A stretch of 64,000 bases of DNA, taken from Cucumis sativus. Its lineage: Eukaryota > Streptophyta > Magnoliopsida > Cucurbitales > Cucurbitaceae. Where the stretch lies: positions 28,352,272 through 28,416,271 of the forward strand of contig NC_026659.2 of the NCBI RefSeq assembly GCF_000004075.3, written 5' to 3'. Position numbers and translations under genes: made by a program. The notes under the pieces are model-generated. The model made no database searches, was not told the DNA's origin, and saw only the letters and a list, made by a program, of their open reading frames with translations. Shown piece after piece: positions 21,412 through 38,749 of this stretch (the stretch's first letter is position 1; every line of letters begins with the position of its first letter).

Positions 21412-24400
21412 TTAGAGCTTGGACAAAAGTTGTAGTTGTTTGAACTGTGAGACAAGATCCTTCCTCAAGATTTTGCCAGCAAGAGACCTTGGAATTGCAC
21501 TAATGAATCTTACTCCTCTTACCTTCTTGTAAGGTGCCACCTGCCAAGAGACCTTATTGTGTATTACATGATAATTTGTTGGTTTTTAGTTTTAGTTTTT
21601 GAAATATTAAGTTTACCAATACTATTTCCAAATTTCTTAGTTTGTTATGGTTAAAAAATAAAACTGAAATTTGAAAACTAAAATAAAATAAAATTTATAT
21701 TTTTTTAAAAAAATTAGCTAAATTCAACGGTTGTATTTAAATATAAAAATTATTGTACTTATATAAAAAAACAAACTTAATTTTTAAGAAACAAACGATG
21801 CGTTAGAAATTCTTTTCCTTCTACTTTCAGCACTGAAATGAAGTAAATTTAGTCCTTCACTCTTCTACTCTTTTCTTTTTTCCTTGAAAAGAGTCCTTCA
21901 TTTTTTAAGTTTGTACTTTTCATAATTTTAAGTAACTAAATCGTTACAAATTGTAAAATGTAAAAAAAAAAAACTTTATGTTTACTTTTTTCTTTTCGTA
22001 AGAAGTTTTACTATAATATTAAATTCATATTACTACAGGTATTCGCTATTCGGTTCGGTTCGGTTTAAAACTGAAACTGCACCGAACCACAAAATGTAAA
22101 AACATCTCATCTAAAACCGCACCGAATATTGGATCGAAACCGAACCGCTTATACATACGTAGTAGAATTGAAATCAAAGTGCATAAATATGGTTTTGACT
22201 TTAGTTAGGATGTCATGCCTTAGTGGCACCGGAATGCCACCGGGATAAAAGTTTCTGCCCTTTTAGTTATGTTTTTTATATATACAATTTTTTAAATAAA
22301 ACAATCCGGTTTGGTTTTAGAATCGGTTTAATTTCTTAAATCGAACCGAATCATACATTGCAATTCGGTTCGGTTTTCAACTGTTTTTTTTTTTTTTAAC
22401 ATCCTCCAATATTAGGTTAAGCTATGTTACCCGTCCTGTCCAATATTAGTTGGACGGTTTCCTGGGCTTGGGGTAGGCCCATATAGATGGAAGTTGGGCC
22501 CAAGAAAAATGAGTAGATGGGTGGGAAAGAGAAAAGTACCTGAGAAGCCACAAATTGAATGACTTGTTGTTCACTGAGTTCACAACTGGGCGCTTTCACC
22601 ACACAAGCCACCGGAATCTGCCCCGCCGCTTCATCCTCTATTCTGCAAACACACTCCAAACCTCAATCTTCCATCCATAGGTTTATCAAAAGAATTTCAC
22701 ATAAATACATAAATAATTGTGGGGTTTGATTCTTTTGCACTTAAAAGTTAATATAATCCTCTAACACATGCATTAAATAAACTTACGGAATAACGGCAGC
22801 ATCTAAAATTTCCGTATGGCTCAAAAGGATGGTCTCAAGTTCTGCTGGAGCAACCTGAAGTTGTTCTTCCCTTTAATCAGACTGTAATACAAATAATTTT
22901 ATAGCTAATTCAATATTGATTGATGTGTTTTGTTTGTTACCTGATATCCATTGTGTTTGATGAGTTCTTTGATTCGATCAACAATGTAAAGGAAGCCATC
23001 TTCATCTATGTATCCGAGATCTCCAGTTTTCAACCATCCTTCTTCATCAATGGTGGCTTCTGTTGCTTCTCTGTTTCCAAGATATTCTTTCATAATCGTC
23101 GGACTCTTCAACCACAACTCCCCTTTCTTCATCGGTGGTAGTCCTTCTCCGGTTTCAACGTCCACAATCTTTCCATAAAAACTCGGCATTAACATTCCAC
23201 ATGAACCTTGTTAGCAGATCAGATAACACCACAATTTAGTTGTTTTTGTTTGATCTATCTGCATGGTGCTAATAATTTTCAAATCTATAAATGAATTAAA
23301 TGTCGAAAGAGGATTAATTAAGGATTGATAATTAATTTGAATTGTATACTACCTGGATGAGCTTTAGCGTCCTTGTCTGTGATCATCCATGTCGCTGCAC
23401 CGGTACTCTCTGTTAATCCATATCCTGGACGAAGCTCCACCCATGGAAATTTCTCTCGGAAAGCTTCTTCTACGTCTTTTCCAAGTGGTGCAGCTCCAGA
23501 TCCGACTCGTCTTAGTGATGAGAAGTCCGAACCACCGTCCGATTTCACTAGTCCTAGGATCACTGGAGGTACTGCCGGTATGTTATTGATTTTGTACTTT
23601 TCAATTGCGTCGATCATGGACTGGAAGTTGAATCTCGGCATCAAAACTGTGGTGATTCCTCTGCGGAACAGTCCGAGCCCGAAGAAGACGAGGCCGTAGA
23701 TGTGAAACATCGGAATGAAGCATAAAAACACGTCGTGTTGAGAGGAAGTCGAGTCGACGCACCAGGTCAGAATTTCGATTACAGATATGAGATTTGAATG
23801 AGTTAGAACTACGCCTTTACTCGTCCCTGTTGTTCCTGACGAGTACAAGATCGCCGCCGTATCCGACGGAGTTACTTCTGCTTTTGGCAATGGCTCAGAA
23901 GACGATTCGCTACAAGATTCGATCAACTCTTCCACTGATAAAGCATCGCCATAGGAAGACCGAGTAGTTAGAATCGTCGGAATTCCAGTTGGACTCAATT
24001 TCTGAAGCTCCTCCGGTGCCGAAACAGCTAGTTTCGCACCAGAATCACGCACTTGCTTTCCGATTTCCGACTCAGTATTCATCGGATTGGCTGTCGTTAT
24101 CACCGCACCAATCGACAACACAGCCAAACAGATCACCGGATACAGAACACAATTCGCCGATAAAACAAACACCACATCGCCTTTTCGAACTCCCAGTGCG
24201 TGATAAAGTCCACAAGCGAGGGAGCGAATCGAGACACTGAGTTGTCCATAAGTAACTCGCAAGCTCGTGACTGAGTCAATGAGAGCAACTCGCGATTCGG
24301 CCGTGGGAAACTGCGATAAGACGTAAGTAGCTGTGTCGAGATCTGACCTGGTGGAGATTACAGGAGCTTCATCAAGGTGAAGTAGAGAATGATAAACCGC

Positions 24401-24466
24401 TGTATTCACATTGTAGCCGCCAGGAGAACTCTGTGGCTGAAATTCCACGAATTCTTCGTCGGACAT
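21412..24466 (-). CDS. 4-coumarate:CoA ligase-like acyl-activating enzyme, peroxisomal
   Basis: Five exons on the minus strand: 24466-23353, 23206-22941, 22854-22787, 22642-22540 and 21540-21412; total 559 residues, normal for 4CL and 4CL-like proteins. It belongs to the ANL superfamily, which adenylates a carboxylic acid with ATP and passes it to CoA. Visible motifs: AMP-binding box [10 protein letters not shown] at 209-218, MFHIYGL near 253-259, YGLTES at 349-354, GELWLKS at 400-406 (where true 4CLs usually have GEICIRG), GWLKTGD at 428-434, and the C-terminal catalytic Lys in AGKILRKDL (about 540). The last three residues are SKL, a type 1 peroxisome targeting signal. This and the altered box II point to the peroxisomal 4CL-like clade (OPCL1 / 4CLL9 relatives, acting on jasmonate precursors, fatty acids or cinnamates) rather than a cytosolic lignin 4CL. 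The true substrate cannot be read from sequence. The last intron is 1 kb and holds CGGTT-rich inverted repeats. Confidence 0.93.
22048..22376. repeat. CGGTT-rich inverted repeats in the last intron of the 4CL-like gene
   Basis: Forward blocks of (CGGTT)n occur at 22051-22065 and 22361-22374. Reverse-complement blocks (accgaaccac, gaaaccgaaccgc, aatcgaaccgaat) lie at about 22081-22090, 22136-22148 and 22338-22351. The intron transcript could therefore form stems of 12-18 pairs. Similar CGGTT tracts are scattered in many plant genomes; here they probably mark a decayed non-autonomous element. The block does not disturb the flanking splice sites. Confidence 0.65.
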
Positions 24467-24818
24467 GTTGAAGCCTTGGATGAGTGAAGAAGGAGTTCGT
24501 TAGTGAGGAGAGAGATCAGAAACCGGCGGGAGAATAAATTCGTGAATCTAAAATACTGAAATTTTCGTGGAATTAAAGTTATATTATTATTATTATTATA
24601 TTTTTTTATGCTCAATTTGGCGTTTGGCTTAGGCGACATAACCGATGTTTTCTTCGTCATTAGTCTTTACTTAAGATTTCTTTTCTTTAACTAATTTGTA
24701 TTATAATTTGGCCGGCAAAATAATTAAAATAAGGTTAGGTTAGGTAGTAATATTGTTATAGCCATTTAATTCTTAATTAAACTTTTAGTAGGACCTTTTT
24801 TAAAACATCCAAATAAAT

Positions 24819-24948
24819 ACAAATATTTACAAGTTATAACAAAATTTAGGATTCTATTATTCATAATCTTCTAACTAAATTTAGGATTCTATTATTGATA
24901 ATCTTAGTATATCATTGATAGAATTTGGTAAAGGTTGTAAATATTTTG
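24819..24948. repeat. MITE-like AT-rich hairpin with 35-bp internal duplication
   Basis: The left arm (acaaatatttacaagttata, from 24819) is roughly inverted at the right end (ggttgtaaatatttt, 24933-24947). The interior carries a 35-base period duplication (tttaggattctattatt at 24845 and 24880) and the word tatcattgatagaattt at 24909-24925, shared with the repeat at 46441. It seems to belong to one dispersed family in this genome. Confidence 0.45.
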
Positions 24949-27785
24949 TAAAATTTTCTATATTTGAAATTTTTTCTAAATTTTAATCATTTTTTAAAAG
25001 AACTTACATAGATGACAATTAAAAAAAAAACAGCTCATAACATCTATTTTTTTGTATTGTAATTTAAAAAATATAGGTGACATTGACTCTAATGTTATAA
25101 ATTTTGTTTTACGTAAATTTTTTAAAAAGTTATTGAAAAAGATATTTATTAAAATAATAGATGATTAGGGAGGTATGAAAATAAAAAAAAGAAATATAGT
25201 GACATTATTCATAAGATTATTTATGTAATTTCACGTGACAAACAATGTGCTACTTTTATTTTTTTTAAAAGTTAGTTATGTGTGAGTGGATGATGTGGTA
25301 AAAGATGCGGAGTATATCTTTTAAGTTGAAATGAATAGTAGCAATGACAAAAATATATATGGTATATAACTTCAATGGTATGTTCGACATTCTCCTACCT
25401 CCTTCGATGAATCTTTTCATGAGTTCACCCAACATAGAATTGCTCTAAGCTAAGCACATTTAATATTGAAGTTTCTATGATCGAGTCACTAAAAAGAAAA
25501 GTGCACATTGTTGGTATAAATAATTACTTTTAATTCTTTTAAGTATTTCTTAGCTTTTACTTTTACATCCTTAGAATTTCTCTCATTCAAGTGTGATATC
25601 TGTTCATTTATGTTTCCATTCTAAACTTTGGATGTTACATGCAAGTTCTTCACTTTATACTTTATGTGTGTGTCTATATATATATATAACTGAAATAATA
25701 ATTAAAAAAAACAGTAAATAAATCGGTTAGTGTTCTCCTCGTCTATTCCTTACATTTTTCCTAATTATTTTTGTTCAACTATAAAACTTACTGTCAACAA
25801 TCTATTTGTCTACACAACGAGATTTGAAATACATGTTTTTTTTAATTATTTTGAGTCCATTTCAATTTCGATAATTTTGTTTTATATTTGTTTATTTAAA
25901 TATCCTAATTAAATAAATCACCTATCAACTTTAGGATGATATAAATACGCTAATAAAATTGAACTTTTAGTCCAAATCTAAGGTCAATGTTTTGTATAGG
26001 GTAATTATTGAAATTCTATTTTATAATATGTACATATATGTAAGCGATAATTAATGCGATTAGAAGGAAAAAAAGTTATAAAGTATTCATCACTCCAATA
26101 TTGTTCGTAAAAAAATATAAAATGAACAAAATATTTATTTTTCATATAAAAATAAAATGTAATGAAATTTTGTAAATAGAATGTAAGTAGTTTGTTTTAT
26201 ATATATAAAAAAAATCTTCAAAACTATAATAATGTATTCTAAAACATTTTATCTTTAATGATTGCCTACTACAAATATTTTTCTATGTTATGTATAACTT
26301 GTTTATGAAAATATACTCGAATCATAGAATTACTTAAATAATTCTAAGTCATAAAATTTACCTCATGATGATAAAGAAGATCAAGAAAAAAGACTTGAAT
26401 TAACAAATTAGGATGGGTGAGAAAATAGAGAATAATGTGAATTGAGAATATGTATATATATATATGTATATAAAAGATGGGCCTTGAATTTGAGGGTGAC
26501 ACTCATATTTTATCTTGTAAATTGATATTTATTTGGACATTACTCACATTATACTTTGATGGATCAAATAAAATCAAAATCACTTTTGAAAAATCAAATG
26601 ATAGCCATAGGAAATGATTGGGACCTTTTCATTGGAATTCAGCTTTTGTTTGCATTATATGACTTTGTTATGCTACATTGCACTTTAATTTCTAGACACA
26701 AATCAAAGATTAAAAGAAGTGTATGTATTGTGGTAATTATTATTTTTAAATATCATTATATAAAGACTAACTAAATTGTTTTGGTTAGTTCAAAACTCTT
26801 CCACCATAATTCAGAATCCAATTATATTTTTTAAAAAATATTTTGTTTTTAGTTCGAATTCAAATTTAGTTCATATGATAATTTTGATGGATTGTTTTTA
26901 AATGTTTATGTATGTATTTATCTGTATCATATTTTGATATTTTGCTAATAAATACTTTTGAAAGTTTTATCCTTTAAAATAAATTTCCTAATTTGATATC
27001 TTAATTAGTATATTATGCTTCCATTAACCATTGTTTAAATAAACATTTGTCACTAAAATAGGAAAGGAAAAAAATATTTTTAAAAACAGTCCAATATTGA
27101 AATTATTTACAAAATATAGCAAAATACATTAAACTCTCTATAACTTATTTAAGTTTTTTTTTTTACTATATTTTTTCAAATAATTTTAATAATATTTTTT
27201 AATCTATAATAACTTTTTAAAAATAACATATTCAAAGTATAGTATAATGAACCAAAATATTTAATACATATTGATAGAAGTCTATTAACCTCAATCATAT
27301 AAAGTAGAAAATTTTATGATTTTTTTTTTAAAGTAGTAGACCTTACCGAATATTTACAACTTATAACAAATTCTAGATGGTAAATATTTTAATTTATTTT
27401 ATTATTTTTAAAAATGTTATAAATTTTATTATATTTTAACCATTCTGTATTTTACAATAATTAAAAAGAAAGCAACTAATCTATATCACTTGTACTACTA
27501 CTACACTTCATATCATTCTTAGATAATACAAACACGTCTTCAAATAAATAAATTACTACTCAAGTCACTACAATATGTATTCTTCGTAATATTATATGAA
27601 TATGAAGATATAAAAAACTCGACTAAAAATACTTTTAAATATAGTAAAATAGTGCAAAATTTCGATATAATTTAACTAAAGAGTGTTATGGGTATAGAGA
27701 GAAGAAAGCGGATAAATTCCTTCATGAAGACAGCAACGTCTGTTAAGCTAAAAAACAGTTAAAAGGAATTCCCAATCACCGATTC

Positions 27786-27795
27786 GACACGTGTC
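27786..27795 (+). promoter_or_regulatory. Palindromic G-box upstream of NADP-MDH
   Basis: The perfect 10-base palindrome GACACGTGTC, with a CACGTG core, lies about 290 bases before the NADP-MDH start codon. G-boxes bind bZIP and bHLH factors (including HY5 and PIF types) and are frequent in light-regulated photosynthesis genes; the same core also serves as an ABA-response element. Binding is inferred from the motif. Confidence 0.55.
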
Positions 27796-27931
27796 ACTCC
27801 CAAAGCCTTAGAAAATCATTTCAAATAATCCCTTAAGTTTTTCTTTTTTATCTTTCTTTCTTTCTCCATTTTTCTGCTCAATCTCTATCTCATCTCTCCC
27901 GCTCTCTCCCCACCTCCATAGCCAGAAACCT

Positions 27932-27998
27932 TTACTCCTTCTTCTTCTTCTTTTTCTTCTTCTTCTTCTTCTTATTCTTCTTCTTCTCTCTTCTTCCT
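27932..27998 (+). repeat. TTC/CTT pyrimidine tract in the NADP-MDH 5' leader
   Basis: An almost pure pyrimidine run with imperfect CTT repeats, about 80-145 bases before the start codon. CT-rich leaders are common in plant chloroplast-protein genes. Repeat length is likely to vary between accessions. Confidence 0.6.
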
Positions 27999-28078
27999 TC
28001 ATTCAATCCCTCTCAATAACATCTCCTTTCCCTTCTTTAAATTCGCGATTTCTCCATTTCTGTTCTCCCTCTGCTGCA

Positions 28079-32430
<4,352 letters not shown>

Positions 32431-33660
32431 GGCTCATCAATCACATGCCTTTGAGCCTCATATAACTTTATATTTGAGCTGCTTTATGTTACCTTCCTCT
32501 TTGAATTAATCCACATATTATATGTGAATATTGCATGTAAGTTGCGGGCAATGATAGTAAAATTATTAATAGGAATAACTTTGTTTATCTGAAATTTCCT
32601 GATATGAATCAACAATAAAATATTGGTTTAAGTTCGGTTGATACTTTATTCTTTGAATAAAAAGCTAATCATCTTCATGGACCATACAAATCAAATATAC
32701 AATATTTCAATTTAGGTTATTTAAAACAGAGTATGTAGTTTATTATCGTGATATAAATTGTGTCCATTCCGATCGATTATTCGATGGATCTTCGGTGTTT
32801 AGAGGTATTATAAAATGAACTATTATAATTATTTAGTTCTCATATATACATATATATTAATTGTAAATTCCGTAGTAGTAACGTTGACGATTTCAGTCTA
32901 TATTTTATTGAAGTCCACTTTTGAACTCAATTTTAGAAATAAATAACGTAATGAAAGTTGTCTTAAAAGAAAAATGATATGCTAAAATATATACATTTTC
33001 ATTACCTAATACGTTGATTTAGTATTAAAATGTACGTAACACGACAATTTTAGAAAATACAATAGTCTAAGCAGAGAAACAAAAAAGTGTGGTCACAAGT
33101 CTATGGTTCATTCTCTTACTCGTGTACGTGTGTGGATTTTCTCACTTTATATCACTGCAAAGATTGAAATTCTTAGTTAATATATTAAATAAAAATTATT
33201 GATCATTGGAAGAAAATGAAGAACCAAACATGACATTTTCTAATGTCAAAGAAATCGAACCAGAGAGTTAACACTTTGACGTTCAGCTTAAGTTAGATTT
33301 TGTAGGCAAATTTTGCTTATTCAGAATTACGATGGTTCATCCAGTGAATTACATATATAAACGTAAACATGATGGAATCAGGAATGAGAAGGTTTCCAAC
33401 CTTTACTCTCATAAATTTGGTTAAATACAGGAAAGCCCTGCAATTATATAAACTCTAAAAAGTTGTAAAATTAAAATACAAAAGAAGAAACAGTTATTTA
33501 AAGGTAAGCCACCAATTCGTTGGCAGTTAGTCTAGAATCTATTTGATGTATTTGAATAGAAACTGCAGTGCAGAGATAGAACTGCAACCAACGTGTTGTA
33601 TATGGCAGCATAGAAAGTTTCTAAACTACCTCTAATACTACTACAAATTTTTCAACAAAG
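32431..33660. other. Intergenic DNA between convergent NADP-MDH and NAC genes
   Basis: 1.2 kb of AT-rich DNA in which the 3' untranslated regions of NADP-MDH (plus strand) and the membrane-tethered NAC gene (minus strand) face each other. No coding exon or repeat was recognised. Confidence 0.6.
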
Positions 33661-36600
33661 TCACCTGGAATGGATGCACCTTGCAACTTTGAAACTCGCT
33701 GATAGGATTAGAACCCAAAACAAGATGAAGAAGTACAAGAAGTAGCGAGATATCAGCGGTTCCGACTTGCTGGAATTTACACCAGCAGCATTTGGCAACA
33801 ACTGGGAGGAATCGATGTTGCCTTCGACGATCCCGTACAAATAGATTATGTTAAGATCTGAATTCTTGCCGTACATGTTGTTCACCTCGTATCCATTTAG
33901 TGCTATATTTCTTATGACGAGCATGCCTGCAGTGACACGAACGGAACTCGAAGCTTGTGGAGCTGAATTAAGATGGATAGCAGCATCTTTGGAAGTAAAT
34001 TGTGAAGCAAATGGAGCAGGAATGCTGCCGAGCATATGACTTGTATGTTTGAGGAATGGATACTTGATATCTAGTATCAAAAAAACAAATATGGTAAGAA
34101 AGAGTGAATCAACAACCTTGCAAAAATCAAAATGACATGGAAAGAATAACAACTGTTTCGACTCACCTGATTCTGATTTTGGATCCTCGGGTCTTTGCAT
34201 AGAGGATGAGGAGGCCCCATTGTCATGACGCAAATCTGCAGTTTGTTTGCTGGCAGATGCATGTTCGGTGGCACCACCAACAGCCTAAGGAAATATGATT
34301 GTTAGAGAGAAGCAAATTCCACATACTCATAAGTAAGTTGTGAAAAGAAGCAAATGTTAACCTCTGTTTGATCAGGAATGGGACTCCCACTTCCAAGAAT
34401 TTCAGAAGGATCAAAGGACATATCTACATTATCACCATCTGCATCGAAGAAGGTAAGATACTCTTCAAGCACATCAAAATCAGCAGGATCACTTTCAGTA
34501 GGGTTTGAGAGCTCATTGGGTTCCAAAAGTAGTTCATCACTAAAAGAAAGATTATCAGAAGTACTATAGAATGCCTCATTCAATACATAACGACCATCCA
34601 TGTCACCAGCATTAACTTCATCAGCAGCATTAGCACCAGCATCATTGCTCGACTCAGCAAGGTACTCATGTTTGACCAATCTGTCATGTAAACCACACTC
34701 GTCTGGTAAAACAAAGAACTTCTGTCCGTCAGGAAGCTCTGATGTCTCACATATGCCTACTGCAGGCTTTTGATCATCTTCAATGTAATTGTCAGATTGC
34801 TCAATAGAGTTGCTGGTCTCACCATAATAGTAGTTAAATGGTGGTGGTGGAGCACTTTCAGACAGAATACCTTCTTCAACATTCTGGGGGAAAAGAATTT
34901 AACAAGATATTGATATTTCCCAACTAATTAAAAAGTAATTTATCAAACAGGAAACAGTCACAACCCATCGAATTTCAAAAACATAAATCATGGACAAATA
35001 CACTAGATCTTAAGGACGAAGGAACACTGAGCATTGGGATCCATACCATACTTTCATATCCCATTTTTAACGAATATGTAGACTTGAACAAGTACAACAT
35101 ACCTTAACAAAAAGGATGTCAAACAGTGAACTGAAATATTTATCATTCTTCCTAAATAAGAAAATATACCGCTTGACATACTAATCAATTAAAATGTTTC
35201 CATTCTAGTAACTTCCAAAAGAGCAGCTGACACTTTAATACAGCCATGGTCCATCTCAATTTAGCATGCATCTGAAAAATTGTTTAGATACATCTCAGTC
35301 AGTTGAAAAAACCCACTGTCCCATATTCTTTGTGTCTCGTTTTTCCCCTAATCTATATTGCCCACTCCTTAGTTTCACAAAGGTCTAGTTTCTCACTACA
35401 TTTTTCTACCTGATAGCTAACTCTGCGACACCAACAAGCACCTAATTTGAAAATTAAACCCATCACATCACAACTTTAATCAATGAGCCAGTTGCTCATT
35501 TAATTCACTCCAAAACCAAAATTCAACTATTAACAACTCTTAAATGCATTAACTCTGGCCTCTAGGTTTCAGCTTTCAGGTAGAATCGTCTTAAGTCAGA
35601 AGGGTGTTTTGCTTAAAGCCCTTGAGATTCTGGAAACTTATCCCCAAATCCTCTACGGTTATGGGGTATTTCCCCCTCTTGGTGAATTTACTAAATAATT
35701 TTACAAACCCTCCTTGGTCTTTTCCAATCATTTCATCATGTATCACAATTCTAGCTCAACCACTTACTATTCACTCAACACTCGAGCATATGTCCCTAAT
35801 TACCTCAGGCAACTGCTTAACAATTCATTATACACGTTCAAACGTTAAGATTTCTTTCAAATCTTCAGCGGCTCTCATGCGGATCTGCCCATAATCTCTT
35901 CCAACATGTTCTATATCATATTTTGGAGACACTAAACTAAACATTATATAAAGCGCAGATATAGTACACAACCATTTCGCATAAAGTGGTGAGTTACTTA
36001 TAAGTTGTGGCATGGTAAAGTACATACCTCGCTGAAGTCATCGCCTTCAATACAAACACCTCCAACGCCTAGCAATTCATCAGCAGCTTGATCGTCACCA
36101 GGTACCACCGCCAGTTCTTCATTTTCTTCCCATTCCTCCTCAATAAAAGGGGCACCATACTGCTCTCCATTTTTTGGCCCAGTACCACTTTTCTGGAATA
36201 TCCTACACAGCACAAACGCATCCTTCCAACCCAACAAAGAAACCAACAGATCCCAAGACAATTACAACATTTTCCAATAAAAAGAACATAAATCAAAAAT
36301 CGAAGAGACAAAAGAGAGAGAAATAGAGAGAGAATCATTCCGCCCTATTCTAACCTGCACAATTGCAATTTTTCCCATCTCCTCGTCTGTGAGTTTATAT
36401 TCATGCATCACCCAATTGGTTCGTGCACCACGAGGAGCCCGGCCAATATGATACACAAGGGTCTTCTTCATTCCAACAGTCCTCGCGCTATGACGGACCG
36501 GCCGGTCCTTCCCCGTCGTCTTCCAATACCCTTTCTCCGTAGCCCTATTGGTCCTCGAACTATTCCCATATTTCTTATCCAAAGCACTGAAGAAGTACCA

Positions 36601-36918
36601 CTCCAAATCTCTACTCTTCAGCTTCGACTTCCCTGACAAATCCCACAATACAACTTCAATTCCGAAGGGTAAAAATAAAAACAAAAAAAAGACCCAAAAT
36701 CAAACAAAAATCCCCCCCAAAAAAAACAGAAGAAGAAGAAAAAGGGGTTGACCAGGAAGATCCCAGGGTTCCGATTTGTAGATGTCAATGACAGAAATAG
36801 GATCAAAACGAAAGGGTTTTCCGGAGACTTTGCGCTTCAAGTAGTAACTAACGAGTTCTTCATCTGTTGGGTGAAATCGGAAGCCAGGTGCTAAGGAAGT
36901 AGCAGAATCTCGACCCAT
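33661..36918 (-). CDS. NAC053/NAC078: Membrane-tethered NAC transcription factor (NAC053/NAC078, NTL type)
   Basis: Six exons on the minus strand: 36918-36753, 36632-36355, 36222-36028, 34883-34362, 34284-34167 and 34070-33661; 562 residues. The N-terminal NAC domain shows the family's subdomains: [15 protein letters not shown] (9-23), the [11 protein letters not shown] end of exon 1, the YFFS and RATEKGYWK region, the [12 protein letters not shown] and TNWVMHEY region, and [13 protein letters not shown] after the second intron. The exon-4 acidic region (many Asp/Glu with Phe/Leu) suits an activation domain. A C-terminal hydrophobic segment (about 536-553, [14 protein letters not shown]) followed by KVAR is a tail anchor. 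So this is an NTL protein, held at a membrane until proteolytic release. The C-terminal [23 protein letters not shown] stretch before the anchor, here named only by its ends (KYPF to SQF), is typical of Arabidopsis ANAC053/ANAC078, which activate proteasome genes under proteotoxic stress. The next NAC gene lies 1.8 kb upstream in the same orientation. Confidence 0.94.
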
Positions 36919-38749
36919 CAATCAAGAAAATGATTAGAATTTAGGGTTTTTGAAATGAAACTGAAGAAAAAAAAAAAGAAAGAAAGAAAGAAAGAAAAGA
37001 ATTCAGATTTGAGATCAGAATTGAATTTGGGGAGAAGAAATTAAAGGAAGTTGAAGAGTTAGGGTTACGGTTTCTTCGGAAGGGAAAAAAAGGAAAATAT
37101 TAAATAATCTCCTAAACCGAGCTGGAAATTGAACCATTTTTATTCAGAAACGTCCCGGAAAAAGTCGACTTCCCACAACAAGAGGAATGCTACTGTCACA
37201 TGTGTCCACAAATAACACCGTCACAGCGCCTACGTGTCAGTAACAGATTTTTTTCATTATAATTAGATCAAACCATGCCACCAAAAATATCTTTTCATTT
37301 TCTTCCAATTCCTCCTTAAATGATATATTAATTTTCTCTTTAATCAACGAAAAGGTATGGTATTTCATTTTTAATTAAAAATGATATGCAATACACAAGA
37401 TAAATTAATATATCATTTGATGATATGGCCAAAATTTTAGTACTAAATGTTGTTATATACCATACTACAACGATTAATAGAAAAAATATCTTAATGTAGT
37501 ATCTACTATTTTTATTAATTATTTGACACGTTTTTAAACTGTTTATTTATTTTATAAAGTCTAAATAAATTTTAAATAGTGTTTCTTTTACAAGCGAGTG
37601 ATGAACGAGAGTAGTATGAATAACCTTTTATTCCAATATTAACGAATCTAACTATTGACAAAAGAATTTATTGTTGACGTGTTCTTGAATCAACTTTACT
37701 AACTTTACCAAACACTGATAAGAAAAGAAAATTCTAAACAAAAGGAAAGGTATCTAATAAGAATCAACTTTAAACCTCCTCACTTTACTTTTCTTTTTAT
37801 TGGTTTTTTAATATGAACTTACAAGAAATTTAATATAAAATTTCTAACATATCCAAAAAAAATAGATAGAATATTTTATTTCACTTTTGAATTTTTTTAT
37901 AAAAAAGTATCTGTTCTTAATACCATAAAAGTACAAATGTGTGAGTCAGACCCCCTCAGGCTAACTTTGACCATATTCCCCAAGTAATATATATAAGAAT
38001 TTTAAAATTAGATAATTTTACATAACTGTATTAATTACAATTTAAGAAATTCATTCAATTTCAACTACAATGATACTTTGAGAGTATTAACAAAATACTT
38101 ATGATATGAAGATGACAACCAATCATGATACCTTATAGAATACGTTCACTTGTGATATTTTCAAGGTCCTTTAACAAAGTGCAATACAAAGGAATGGAAA
38201 CTGGAGGACTCTTTTGCTTACAGCTTAAGAAAATGTAAGTTTCTTCTTCCATTGAGGATTAATATAACTAACATGGAATAAGAAGTAAATTTGAAGGGTA
38301 AAAGAGGTGGGGGGGAAGTGGTGTGGTTGAAAACAGAAGCTTAATGCATTGGAAATGGGGATTACATTAATAGTTATGACAACCTTATTTCATGAAATGC
38401 CGGCAGCTGAGAAATTGAAGTTACAACAACATCAATAGTCTTTAGCCATTAGCACAAAATGAAGTTCTAACATGGGTTCACAACAGAGGGCTGAAGTTCA
38501 TACACATTTAAAAGAGCTTGACTAATTTGATACTCTTACAACAGATAGCTTAGTTGCTTAGACAACTGAACTAGTTACATTAGGCTACTACAACGGCCCG
38601 GATTCGAACGCCGATAAAAGTACAAAAGAGAGCAAAATGGTAGCAACAATTTACAGGGCATAGCTATTGGGCTGTCGTCAACATTTTTCTTCATTATCGT
38701 TACGGTCTTCTCCTTATTCAGCATCACAATCCTAGATTGAAAGACGATA
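36919..38749. other. Spacer between two same-strand NAC genes (promoter of the tethered NAC)
   Basis: Holds the probable promoter and 5' leader of the NAC053/078-like gene; an (AAAG)n run at about 36971-36998 lies in the leader. An ACGT-core word (tacgtgtca, about 37231-37239) lies about 315 bases upstream of the start. The right end contains the second, non-coding copy of the 67-bp duplication described at 38691-38824. No other gene is seen. Confidence 0.55.

Larger units (their letters stand above)
24467..28078. other. Intergenic DNA between divergent 4CL-like and NADP-MDH genes
   Basis: A 3.6-kb AT-rich space between two divergently transcribed genes, so it should contain both promoters. 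It holds the hairpin-like repeat at 24819-24948, related AT-rich repeat words (gatagaagtctatta near 27270), the G-box at 27786-27795 and a long pyrimidine-rich leader just before the NADP-MDH start. Frames at 25730-25912 and 26556-26774 have background composition and no domain. Confidence 0.6.

Noticed and set aside
23373-24240. Plus-strand frames opposite 4CL-like exon 1
   Set aside because: Shadows of the strongly conserved minus-strand coding exon.
34378-36751. Several plus-strand frames across the tethered NAC gene
   Set aside because: Antisense to exons of the NAC gene; low-complexity Ser/Lys content and no domain.
38585-38615. tRNA T-arm-like word gttcgaatccggg (minus strand)
   Set aside because: Resembles a B box, but there is no 7-bp acceptor stem, anticodon arm or A box at the right distance, and the stem around the loop does not pair.
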